The translations under genes and the position numbers were made by a program. A DNA stretch of 64,000 nucleotides from Bombus terrestris (taxonomy: Eukaryota > Arthropoda > Insecta > Hymenoptera > Apidae). Positions 1 through 13,300 of this stretch are shown here, piece after piece (within the stretch, counting starts at the first letter, position 1; the number at the start of each line of letters is the position of its first letter). A model generated the notes under the pieces. The model was not told the DNA's origin, searched no databases, and worked only from the letters and a program-made list of their open reading frames with translations. Location: assembly GCF_910591885.1 (NCBI RefSeq), contig NC_063273.1:13546501-13610500 (forward strand). Direction: 5' to 3'.

Positions 1-12
1 TACATAACGTTA

Positions 13-26
13 TACGTTATAACGTA
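13..26. repeat. 14-bp perfect palindrome present in many monomers
   Basis: TACGTTATAACGTA equals its own reverse complement. It sits at monomer positions 13-26 whenever the second half starts TATAACGT. Monomers with TGTAACGT keep the arms TACGTT and AACGTA around a non-palindromic centre. A second perfect palindrome, ATAACGTTAT, lies at monomer positions 4-13. A third form, TATTACGTAATA, appears in monomers with a TATTACGT second half. Short dyads could form cruciform-like structures or bind a dimeric protein; neither is shown here. Confidence 0.8.
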
Positions 27-152
27 ATAGTACATAACGTTATACGTTGCAACGTAATAGTATGTAACGTTACACATCATATAGCGATCCAATATAACGT
101 TATACGTTATAACATAATAGTACATAACGTTATACGTTGTAACGTAATAATA

Positions 153-182
153 CATAACGTTATACGTTGTAACGTAATAGTA
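153..182 (+). repeat. Type monomer: diverged dimer of two 15-bp halves
   Basis: The commonest monomer divides into CATAACGTTATACGT (153-167) and TGTAACGTAATAGTA (168-182). The halves agree at 9 of 15 positions, sharing a T, then AACGT, then ATA at the same offsets. In the frequent variant whose second half starts TATAACGT the agreement is 10 of 15. The simplest reading is that an older 15-bp unit doubled and the 30-bp dimer became the unit of amplification. ACGT occurs at spacings of 7, 8 and 15 bp, hinting at a still older unit of 7-8 bp. The sequence shows the internal similarity; the order of events is inferred. Confidence 0.85.
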
Positions 183-450
183 TATAACGTTTTACGTCAT
201 GTAGTGATCTAGTATAACGTTATACGTTATAACGTAATAGTACATAACGTTATACGTTGTAACGTAAAAATACATAACGTTATACGTTGTCACGTAATAG
301 TACATAACCTTATACATCATATAGTGAACCGATATATCGTTATACGTTATAACGTAATAGTACACAACGTTATATGTTGTAACGTAATAGTACATAACGT
401 TATACGTTGTAACGTAATAATACATAACGTTATACGTTGTAACGTAATAG

Positions 451-480
451 TATATAACGTTTTACGTCATATAGTGATCT
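451..480 (+). repeat. Class B monomer (second half replaced by a diverged 15-mer)
   Basis: In this class the second 15-bp half is CATATAGTGATCCAA or a close variant (ending CTAG, CTAA, ACCAA or ACCGA). It matches the standard second half at only 7 of 15 positions but keeps the same length and register. Subtypes seen are: first half with TTTTACGT (451-480); with TATACATC (541-570); with a CC in place of CG followed by GTGAACC (301-330); with CGATATACATC (691-720); and one with ATCGATGTACATC (3452-3481). Class B monomers carry the GATC sites of the array and recur every 60 to 150 bp. They give the array its second level of organisation and the best landmarks for alignment. Confidence 0.85.
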
Positions 481-780
481 AGTATAACGTTATACGTTAT
501 AACGTAATAGTACATAACATTATACGTTGTAACGTAATAGTATGTAACGTTATACATCATATAGTGATCCAATATAACGTCATACGTTCTAACTTAATAG
601 TACATAACGTTTCACGTTGTAACGTAATATTATATAACATTACACATCATATAGTGATCCAATATAACGTTACACGTTATTATGTAATAGTACATAACGA
701 TATACATCATATAGTGATCCAATAAAACGTTATACGTTATAACGTAATAGTATATAACGTTATACATCATATAGTGATCC

Positions 781-840
781 AATTTAACGTTATACGCTAT
801 AGCGTAATAGTACATAAAGTTAAACGTTGTAACATAATAA
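781..840. repeat. Marker dimer E (TACGCTATAGCGTA palindrome plus AAAGTTAAACG monomer)
   Basis: This recognisable 60-bp dimer is a monomer with AATTTAACG and the palindrome TACGCTATAGCGTA (793-806), followed by one with TACATAAAGTTAAACG. I count 24 copies of the first monomer. They start near 781, 2461, 3602, 6063, 8224, 8704, 10,774, 11,254, 11,764, 12,334, 13,774, 14,224, 15,813, 17,523, 18,602, 21,212, 23,913, 26,524, 29,285, 33,366, 37,777, 47,500, 55,063 and 59,684. Copies are dense on the left and fall to about one per higher-order unit on the right. The palindrome is broken at 12,334 (CGCTCTAGCG) and at 26,524 and 33,366 (CGCCATAGCG). Confidence 0.85.
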
Positions 841-990
841 TACATAACGTTATACGTTGTAACGTAATAGTATATAACGTTTTACGTCATATAGTGGTCC
901 AATAAAACGTTATTCGATGTAAGGTAATAGTATGTAACGTTATACATCATATAGTGATCCAATATAATGTTATACGTTGTAACTTAATAG

Positions 991-1020
991 ATCATAACTT
1001 TATACGTTATCACGTAATAC
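991..1020. repeat. Marker monomer G (ATCATAACTTTATACG)
   Basis: A rare monomer begins ATCATAACTTTATACG and ends TATCACGTAATAC, or TATTACG at 12,544 and 14,434. Twenty-one copies start near 991, 2191, 2671, 3812, 6273, 8434, 8914, 10,984, 12,544, 13,504, 14,434, 16,023, 18,812, 27,455, 34,267, 41,019, 44,800, 49,992, 52,353, 56,984 and 62,836. In the left population it nearly always follows TAACTTAATAG (the 2671 copy is an exception). From 27,455 on it follows TAACATAATAG, and there is one copy per higher-order unit, about 320-425 bp after the unit's marker base. No copy lies between 18.9 and 27.4 kb. Confidence 0.85.
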
Positions 1021-4000
1021 TATATAACGTTATAAGTTGTAACGTAATAATACATAACGTTATACGTTGTAACGTAATAGTATATAACGTTTTACGTCAT
1101 ATAGTGATCTAGTATAACGTTATACGTTATAACGTAATATTACATAACGTTATACGTTGTAACGTAATAGTATGTAACGATATACATCAAATAGTGATCC
1201 AGTATAATATTATACGTAATAACGTAATAGTACATAACGTTATACGTTGTAACGTAAAAATACATAACGTTATACGTTGTCACGTAATAGTACATAACTT
1301 TATACATCATATAGTGAACCGATATATCGTTATACGTTATAACGTAATAGTACACAACGTTATATGTTGTAACGTAATAGTACATAACGTTATACGTTGT
1401 AACGTAATAATACATAACGTTATACGTTGTAACGTAATAGTATATAACGTTTTACGTCATATAGTGATCTAATATAACGTTATACGTTATAACGTGATAG
1501 TACATAACGTTATACGTTGTAACGTAATAGTACGTAACGTTAAACATCATATAGTCTTCCAATATAACGTCATAAGTTCTAACATAATAGTACATAACGT
1601 TTCACGTTGTAACGTAATATTATATAACATTACACATCATATAGCGATCCAATATAACGTTATACGTTATAACGTAATAGTACATAACGTTATACGTTGT
1701 AACGTAATAATACATAACGTTATACGTTGTAACGTAATAGTATATAACGTTTTACGTCATATAGTGATCTAGCATAACGTTATACGTTATAACGTAATAG
1801 TACATAACATTATACGTTGTAACGTAATAGTATGTAACGTTATACGTTATAACGTAATACTACATAACGTTATACGTTGTAACGTAATAGTATGTAACGT
1901 TATACATCATATAGTGATCCAATATAACGTTATACTTTCTAACATAATAGTATATAACGTTTCACGTTGTAACGTAATAGTATATAACGTTACACATCAT
2001 ATAGTGATCCAATATAACGTTATACGTTATAACGTAATAGTACATAACGTTATATGTTATTACGTAATAGTATATAACGTTATACATCATACAGTGATCC
2101 AATATAACGTTACACGTTATTATGTAATAGTACATAACGATATACATCATATAGTGATCCAATATAATGTTATACGTTGTAACTTAATAGATCATAACTT
2201 TATACGTTATCACGTAATACTATATAACGTTATAAGTTGTAACGTAATAGTACATAACGTTATACGTTGTAACGTTATAGTATATAACGTTTTACGTCAT
2301 ATAGTGATCTAGTATAACGTTATACGTTATAGCGTAATAGTACATAACGTTAGACGTTGTTACGTAATAGTATGTCACGTTATACATCATATAGTAATCC
2401 AATATAACGTTATACGTTATAACGTAATAGTATATAACGTTATACATGATATAGTGATCCAATTTAACGTTATACGCTATAGCGTAATAGTACATAAAGT
2501 TAAACGTTGTAACATAATAATACATAACGTTATACGCTGTAACGTAATAGTATATAACGTTTTACGTCATATAGTGGTCCAATAAAACGTTATTCGATGT
2601 AAGGTAATAGTATGTAACGTTATACATCATATAGTGATCCAATATAATGTTATACGTTGTAACATAATAGATCATAACTTTATACGTTATCACGTAATAC
2701 TATATAACGTTATACGTTGTAACGTAATAATACATAACGTTATACGTTGTAACGTAATAGTATATAACGTTTTACGTCATATAGTCATCTAGTATAACGT
2801 TATATGTTATAACGTAATAGTACATAACGTTATACGTTGTAACGTAATAGTATGTAACGTTATACATCATACAGTGATCCAATATAACGTTATACTTTCT
2901 AACATAATAGTACATAACGTTTCACGTTGTAAGGTAATATTATATAACATTACACATCATATAGCGATCCAATATAACGTTAAACGTTATAACGTAATAG
3001 TACATAGCGTTATACGTTATTACGTAATAGTATTTAACGTTATACGTCATATAGTGATTCTAATATAGCGTTATACGTTACAACGTAATAGAGGATAACG
3101 TTATACGTTGTAACGTAATAGTATATAACGTTTTACGTCATATAGTGATCCAATATAACGTTATTCGATGTAACGTAATAGTATGTAACGTTATACGTTA
3201 TAACGTAATACTATATAACGTTATACGTTGTAACGTAATAGTATGTAACGTTATACATCATATAGTGATCCAATATAACGTTATACTTTCTAACATAATA
3301 GTATATAACGTTTCACGTTGTAACGTAATAGTATATAACGTTATACATCATATAGTGATCCAACATAACGTTACACGTTATTATGTAATAGTACATAACG
3401 ATATACATCATATAGTGATCCAATATAACGTTATACGTTATAACGTAATAGTACATATCGATGTACATCATATAGTGATCCAATATAACGTTACACGTTA
3501 TTATGTAATAGTACATAACGATATACAAAATATAGTGATCCAATAAAACGTTACACGTTATAACGTAATAGTATATAACGTTATACATCATATAGTGATC
3601 CAATTTAACGTTATACGCTATAGCGTAATAGTACATAAAGTTAAACGTTGTAACATAATAATACATAACGTTATACGTTGTAACGTAATAGTATATAACG
3701 TTTTACGTTGTATAGTGGTCCAATAAAACGTTATTCGATGTAAGGTAATAGTATGTAACGTTATACATCATATAGTGATCCAATATAGTGTTATACGTTG
3801 TAACTTAATAGATCATAACTTTATACGTTATCACGTAATACTATATAACGTTATACGTTGTAACGTAATAATACATAACGTTATACGTCGTAACGTAATA
3901 GTATAAAACGTTTTACGTCATATAGTGATCTAGTATAACGTTATACGTTATAACGTAATAGTACATAACGTTATACGTTGTAACGTAATAGTATGTAACG

Positions 4001-6780
4001 TTACACATCATATAGCGATCCAATATAACGTTATACGTTATAACGTAATAGTACATAACGTTATACGTTGTAACGTAATAATACATAACGTTATACGTTG
4101 TAACGTAATAGTATATAACGTTTTACGTCATATAGTGATCTAGTATAACGTTATACGTTATAACGTAATAGTACATAACGTTATACGTTGTAACGTAATA
4201 ATACATAACGTTATACGTTGTAACGTAATAGTATATAACGTTTTACGTCATATAGAAATCTAGTATAACGTTATACGTTATAACGTAATAGTACATAGCG
4301 TTATACGTTATTACGTAATAGTATTTAACGTTATACGTCATATAGTGATTCTAATATAGCGTTATACGTTATAACGTAATAGAGGATAACGTTATACGTT
4401 GTAACGTAATAGTATATAACGTTTTACGTCATATAGTGATCCAATATAACGTTATTCGATGTAACGTAATAGTATGTAACGTTATACGTTATAACGTAAT
4501 ACTATATAACGTTATACGTTGTAACGTAATAGTATGTAACGTTATAGATCATATAGTGATCCAATATAACGTTATACTTTCTAACATAATAGTATATAAC
4601 GTTTCACGTTGTAACGTAATAGTATATAACGTTACACATCATATAGTGATCCAATATAACGTTATACGTTATAACGTAATAGTACATAACGTTATACGTT
4701 ATTACGTAATAGTATATAACGTTATACATCATATAGTGATCCAACATAACGTTACACGTTATTATGTAATAGTACATAACGATATACGTTGTAACGTAAT
4801 AATACATAACGTTATACGTTGTAACGTAATAGTATATAACGTTTTACGTCGTATAGTGATCTAGTATAACGTTATACGTTATAACGTAATAGTACATAAC
4901 GTTATACGTTGTAACGTAATAATACATAACGTTATACGTTATAACGTAATAGTACATAACGTTATACGTTGTAACGTAATAGTATGTAACGTTACACATC
5001 ATATAGCGATCCAATATAACGTTATACGTTATAACATAATAGTACATAACGTTATACGTTGTAACGTAATAATACATAACGTTATACGTTGTAACGTAAT
5101 AGTATATAACGTTTTACGTCATGTAGTGATCTAGTATAACGTTATACGTTATAACGTAATAGTACATAACGTTATACGTTGTAACGTAATAATACATAAC
5201 GTTATACGTTATAACGTAATAGTACATAACGTTATACGTTGTAACGTAATAGTATGTAACGTTACACATCATATAGCGATCCAATATAACGTTATACGTT
5301 ATAACGTAATAGTACATAACGTTATACGTTGTAACGTAATAATACATAACGTTATACGTTGTAACGTAATAGTATATAACGTTTTACGTCATATAGTGAT
5401 CTAGTATAACGTTATACGTAATAACGTAATAGTACATAACGTTATACGTTGTAACGTAAAAATACATAAAGTTATACGTTGTCACGTAATAGTACATAAC
5501 CTTATACATCATATAGTGAACCGATATATCGTTATACGTTATAACGTAATAGTACACAACGTTATACGTTATAACGTAATAGTACATAACGTTATACGTT
5601 GTAACGTAATAATACATAACGTTATACGTTATAACGTAATAGTACATAACGTTATACGTTGTCACGTAATAGTACATAACCTTATACATCATATAGTGAA
5701 CCGATATATCGTTATACGTTATAACGTAATAGTACACAACGTTATATGTTGTAACGTAATAGTACATAACGTTATACGTTGTAACGTAATAATACATAAC
5801 GTTATACGTTGTAACGTAATAGTATATAACGTTTTACGTCATATAGTGATCTAGTATAACGTTATACGTTATAACGTAATAGTACATAACATTATACGTT
5901 GTAACGTAATATTATATAACATTACACATCATATAGTGATCCAATATAACGTTACACGTTATTATGTAATAGTACATAACGATATACATCATATAGTGAT
6001 CCAATAAAACGTTATACGTTATAACGTAATAGTATATAACGTTATACATCATATAGTGATCCAATTTAACGTTATACGCTATAGCGTAATAGTACATAAA
6101 GTTAAACGTTGTAACATAATAATACATAACGTTATACGTTGTAACGTAATAGTATATAACGTTTTACGTCATATAGTGGTCCAATAAAACGTTATTCGAT
6201 GTAAGGTAATAGTATGTAACGTTATACATCATATAGTGATCCAATATAATGTTATACGTTGTAACTTAATAGATCATAACTTTATACGTTATCACGTAAT
6301 ACTATATAACGTTATAAGTTGTAACGTAATAATACATAACGTTATACGTTGTAACGTAATAGTATATAACGTTTTACGTCATATAGTGATCTAGTATAAC
6401 GTTATACGTTATAACGTAATAGTACATAACGTTATACGTTGTAACGTAATAGTATGTAACGTTACACATCATATAGCGATCCAATATAACGTTATACGTT
6501 ATAACGTAATAGTACATAACGTTATACGTTGTAACGTAATAATACATAACGTTATACGTTGTAACGTAATAGTATATAACGTTTTACGTCATATAGTGAT
6601 CTAGTATAACGTTATACGTTATAACGTAATAGTACATAACGTTATACGTTGTAACGTAATAATACATAACGTTATACGTTGTAACGTAATAGTATATAAC
6701 GTTTTACGTCATATAGTGATCTAGTATAACGTTATACATTATAACGTAATAGTACACAACGTTATACGTTGTAACGTAAT

Positions 6781-7330
6781 AATGCATAACGTTATACGTT
6801 GTAACGTAATAGTATATAACGTTTTACGTCATATAGTGATCCAATATAACGTTATTCGGTGTAACGTAATAGTATGTAACGATATACATCAAATAGTGAT
6901 CCAGTATAATATTATACGTAATAACGTAATAGTACATAACGTTATACGTTGTAACGTAAAAATACATAACGTTATACGTTGTCACGTAATAGTACATAAC
7001 CTTATACATCATATAGTGAACCGATATATCGTTATACGTTATAACGTAATAGTACACAACGTTATATGTTGTAACGTAATAGTACATAACGTTATACGTT
7101 GTAACGTAATAATACATAACGTCATACGTTGTAACGTAATAGTATATAACGTTTTACGTCATATAGTGATCTAATATAACGTTATACGTTATAACGTGAT
7201 AGTACATAACGTTATACGTTGTAACGTAATAGTACGTAACGTTAAACATCATATAGTCTTCCAATATAACGTCATACGTTCTAACATAATAGTACATAAC
7301 GTTTCACGTTGTAACGTAATATTATATAAC
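6781..7330. repeat. Left-population cassette starting with ATGCAT variant
   Basis: A block of about 360-550 bp begins with a monomer that reads AATGCATAACG instead of ATACATAACG. It continues through GTTATTCGGTG, CATCAAATAGTGATCCAG, a TAATATTATACGTAATAACG monomer and the GAACCGATATATCG class B monomer. Copies start at 6781, 9122, 12,842, 15,242 and 18,031, separated by 2341, 3720, 2400 and 2789 bp. The ATGCAT monomer itself is also present at about 15,122, where a 120-bp segment is repeated in tandem (15,121-15,240, then 15,241 onward). The 9122 copy differs from the others after about 9540 (GATAATACAT instead of GATAGTACAT). Confidence 0.75.
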
Positions 7331-10300
7331 ATTACACATCATATAGCGATCCAATATAACGTTATACGTTATAACGTAATAGTACATAACGTTATACGTT
7401 GTAACGTAATAATACATAACGTTATACGTTGTAACGTAATAGTATATAACGTTTTACGTCATATAGTGATCTAGTATAACGTTATACGTTATAACGTAAT
7501 AGTACATAACGTTTCACGTTGTAACGTAATATTATATAACATTACACATCATATAGCGATCCAATATAACGTTATACGTTATAACGTATTAGTACATAGC
7601 GTTATACGTTATTACGTAATAGTATTTAACGTTATACGTCATATAGTGATTCTAATATAGCGTTATACGTTATAACGTAATAGAGGGTAACGTTATACTT
7701 TGTAACGTAATAGCATATAACGTTTTACGTCATATAGTGATCCAATATAACGTTATTCGATGTAACGTAATAGTATGTAACGTTATACATCATATAGTGA
7801 TCCAATATAACGTTATACTTTCTAACATAATAGTATATAACGTTTCACGTTGTAACGTAATAGTATATAACGTTACACATCATATACTGATCCAATATAA
7901 CGTTATACGTTATAACGTAATAGTACATAACGTTATATGTTATTAGGTAATAGTATATAACGTTATACATCATATAGTGATCCAATATAACGTTACACGT
8001 TATTATGTAATAGTACATAACGATATACATGATATAGTGATCCAATATAACGTTATACGTTATAACGTAATAGTACATATCGATGTACATCATATAGTGA
8101 TCCAATATAACGTTACACGATATTATCTAATAGTACATAACGATATACAAAATATAGTGATCCAATAAAACGTTATACGTTATAACGTAATAGTATATAA
8201 CGTTATACATCATATAGTGATCCAATTTAACGTTATACGCTATAGCGCAATAGTACATAAAGTTAAACGTTGTAACATAATAATACATAACGTTATACGT
8301 TGTAACGTAATAGTATATAACGTTTTACGTCATATAGTGGTCCAATAAAACGTTATTCGATGTAAGGTAATAGTATGTAACGTTATACATCATATAGTGA
8401 TCCAATATAATGTTATACGTTGTAACTTAATAGATCATAACTTTATACGTTATCACGTAATACTATATAACGTTATAAGTTGTAACGTAATAATACATAA
8501 CGTTATACGTTGTAACGTTATAGTATATAACGTTTTACGTCATATAGTGATCTAGTATAACGTTATACGTTATAACGTAATAGTACATAACGTTATACGT
8601 TGTTACGTAATAGTATGTGACGTTATACATCATATAGTAATCCAATATAACGTTATACGTTATAACGTAATAGTATATAACGTTATACATGATATAGTGA
8701 TCCAATTTAACGTTATACGCTATAGCGTAATAGTACATAAAGTTAAACGTTGTAACATAATAATACATAACGTTATACGCTGTAACGTAATAGTATATAA
8801 CGTTTTACGTCATATAGTGGTCCAATAAAACGTTATTCGATGTAAGGTAATAGTATGTAACGTTATACACCATATAGTGATCCAATATAATGTTATACGT
8901 TGTAACTTAATAGATCATAACTTTATACGTTATCACGTAATACTATATAACGTTATACGTTGTAACGTAATAATACATAACGTTATACGTTGTAACGTAA
9001 TAATACATAACGTTATACGTTGTAACGTAATAGTATATAACGTTTTACGTCATATAGTGATCTAGTATAACGTTATACGTTATAACGTAATAGTACATAA
9101 CGTTATACGTTGTAACGTAATAATGCATAACGTTATACGTTGTAACGTAATAGTATATAACGTTTTACGTCATATAGTGATCCAATATAACGTTATTCGG
9201 TGTAACGTAATAGTATGTAACGATATACATCAAATAGTGATCCAGTATAATATTATACGTAATAACGTAAGAGTACATAACGTTATACGTTGTAACGTAA
9301 AAATACATAACGTTATACGTTGTCACGTAATAGTACATAACCTTATACATCATATAGTGAACCGATATATCGTTATACGTTATAACGTAATAGTACACAA
9401 CGTTATATGTTGTAACGTAATAGTACATAACGTTATACGTTGTAACGTAATAATACATAACGTTATACGTTGTAACGTAATAGTATATAACGTTTTACGT
9501 CATATAGTGATCTAATATAACGTTATACGTTATAACGTGATAATACATAACGTTATACGTTGTAACGTAATAGTATGTAACGTTAAACATCATATAGTCA
9601 TCCAATATAACGTCATACTTTCTAACATAATAGTACATAACGTTTCACGTTGTAACGTAATATTATATAACATTACACATCATATAGCGATCCAATATAA
9701 CGTTATACGTTATAACGTAATAGTACATAGCGTTATACGTTATTACGTAATAGTATTTAACGTTATACGTCATATAGTGATCCAATATAACGTTACACGT
9801 TATTATGTAATAGTACATAACGATATACATCATATAGTGATCCAATATAACGTTATACGTTATAACGTAATAGTACATATCGATGTACATCATATAGTGA
9901 TCCAATATAACGTTACACGTTATTATCTAATAGTACATAACGATATACAAAATATAGTGATCCAATAAAACGTTATACGTTATAACGTAATAGTATATAA
10001 CGTTACACATCATATAGTGATCCAATATAACGTTATACGTTATAACGTAATAGTACATAACGTTATACGTTATTACGTAATAGTATATAACGTTATACAT
10101 CATATAGTGATCCAATACAACGTTACACGTTTTTATGTAATAGTACATAACGATATACATCATATAGTGATCCAATATAACGTTATACGTTATAACGTAA
10201 TAGTACATATCGATGTACATCATATAGTGATCCAATATAACGTTACACGTTATTATCTAATAGTACATAACGATATACAAAATATAGTGATCCAATAAAA

Positions 10301-13300
10301 CGTTATACGTTATAACGTAATAGTATATAACGTTACACATCATATAGTGATCCAATATAACGTTATACGTTGTAACGTAATAATACATAACGTTATACGT
10401 TGTATCGTAATAGTATATAACGTTTTACGTCATATAGTGATGTAGTATAACGTTATACGTTATAACGTAATAGTACATAACATTATACGCTGTAACGTAA
10501 TAGTATATAACGTTTTACGTCATATAGTGATCCAATATAACGTTACACGTTATTATGTAATAGTACATAACGATATACATCATATAGTGATCCAATATAA
10601 CGTTATACGTTATAACGTAATAGTACATATCGATGTACATCATATAGTGATCCAATATAACGTTACACGTTATTATGTAATAGTACATAACGATATACAA
10701 AATATAGTGATCCAATATAACGTTATACGTTATAACGTAATAGCATATAACGTTATACATCATATAGTGACCCAATTTAACGTTATACGCTATAGCGTAA
10801 TAGTACATAAAGTTAAACGTTGTAACATAATAATACATAACGTTATACGTTGTAACGTAATAGTATATAACGTTTTACGTCATATAGTGGTCCAATAAAA
10901 CGTTATTCGATGTAAGGTAATAGTATGTAACGTTATACATCATATAGTGATCCAATATAATGTTATACGTTGTAACTTAATAGATCATAACTTTATACGT
11001 TATCACGTAATACTATATAACGTTATACGTTGTAACGTAATAATACATAACGTTATACGTTGTAACGTAATAGTATATAACGTTTTACGTCATATAGTGA
11101 TCTAGTATAACGTTATACGTTATAACGTAATAGTACATAACGTTATACGTTGTAACGTAATAGTATGTGACGTTATACATCATATAGTGATCCAATATAA
11201 CGTTATACGTTATAACGTAATTGTATATAACGTTATACATCATATAGTGATCCAATTTAACGTTATACGCTATAGCGTAATAGTACATAAAGTTAAACGT
11301 TGTAACATAATAATACATAACGTTATACGTTGTAACGTAATAGTATATAACGTTTTACGTCATATAGTGATCCAATATAACGTTATTCGATGTAACGTAA
11401 TAGTATGTAACGTTATACGTTATAACGTAATACTATATAACGTTATACGTTATTACGTAATAGTATTTAACGTTATACGTCATATAGTGATCCAATATAA
11501 TATTATACGTAATAACGTAATAGTACATAACGTTATACATTGTAACGTAATAGTACATAACGTTATACGTTGTAACGTAATAATACATAACGTTATACGT
11601 TGTAACGTAATAGTACATAACGTTATATGTTGTAACGTAATAGTATGTAACGTTATACATCATATAGTGATCCAATATAGCGTTATACTTTCTAACATAA
11701 TAGTACATAACGTTTCACGTTGTAACGTAATAGTATATAACGTTACACATCGTATAGTGACCCAATTTAACGTTATACGCTATAGCGTAATAGTACATAA
11801 AGTTAAACGTTGTAACATAATAATACATAACGTTATACGTTGTAACGTAATAGTATATAACGTTTTACGTCATATAGTGATCCAATATAACGTTATTCGA
11901 TGTAAGGTAATAGTATGTAACGATATACATCAAATAGTGATCCAGTATAATATTATACGTAATAACGTAATAGTACATAAGGTTATACGTTGTAACGTAA
12001 TAATACATAACGTTATACGTTGTAACGTAATAGTATATAACGTTTTACGTCATATAGTGATCTAGTATAACGTTATACGTTATAACGTAATAGTACATAA
12101 CGTTATACGTTGTAACGTAATAGTATGTGACGTTATACATCATATAGTGATCCAATATAACGTTACACGCTATTATATAATAGTACATAACGATATACAT
12201 CATATAGTGATCCAATATAACGTTACACGTTATTATGTAATAGTACATAACGATATACAAAATATAGTGATCCACTATAACGTTATACGTTATAACGTAA
12301 TAGTATATAACGTTATACATCATATAGTGATCCAATTTAACGTTATACGCTCTAGCGTAATAGTACATAAAGTTAAACGTTGTAGCATAATAATACATAA
12401 CGTTATACGTTGTAGCGTAATAGCATATAACGTTTTACGTCATATAGTGGTCCAATAAAACGTTATCCGATGTAAGGTAATAGTATGTAACGTTATACAT
12501 CATATAGTGATCCAATATAATGTTATACGTTGTAACTTAATAGATCATAACTTTATACGTTATTACGTAATATTATATAACGTTATACGTTGTAACGTAA
12601 TAATACATAACGTTATACGTTGTAACGTAATAGTATATAACGTTTTACGTCATATAGTCATCTAGTGTAACGTTATACGTTATAACGTAATAGTACATAA
12701 CGTTATACGTTGTAACGTAATAATACATAACGTTATACGTTGTAACGTAATAGTATATAACGTTTTACGTCATATAGTGATCTAGTATAACGTTATACAT
12801 TATAACGTAATAGTACACAACGTTATACGTTGTAACGTAATAATGCATAACGTTATACGTTGTAACGTAATAGTATATAACGTTTTACGTCATATAGTGA
12901 TCCAATATAACGTTATTCGGTGTAACGTAATAGTATGTAACGATATACATCAAATAGTGATCCAGTATAATATTATACGTAATAACGTAATAGTACATAA
13001 CGTTATACGTTGTAACGTAAAAATACATAACGTTATACGTTGTCACGTAATAGTACATAACCTTATACATCATATAGTGAACCGATATATCGTTATACGT
13101 TATAACGTAATAGTACACAACGTTATATGTTGTAACGTAATAGTACATAACGTTATACGTTGTAACGTAATAATACATAACGTCATACGTTGTAACGTAA
13201 TAGTATATAACGTTTTACGTCATATAGTGATCTAATATAACGTTATACGTTATAACGTGATAGTACATAACGTTATACGTTGTAACGTAATAGTACGTAA

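Noticed and set aside
3452..3481. ATCGAT-centred motif (TACATATCGATGTACAT) as a regulatory palindrome
   Set aside because: The dyad is imperfect beyond the 6-bp core, and the monomer is one of many class B variants copied with its block; nothing nearby could be regulated.
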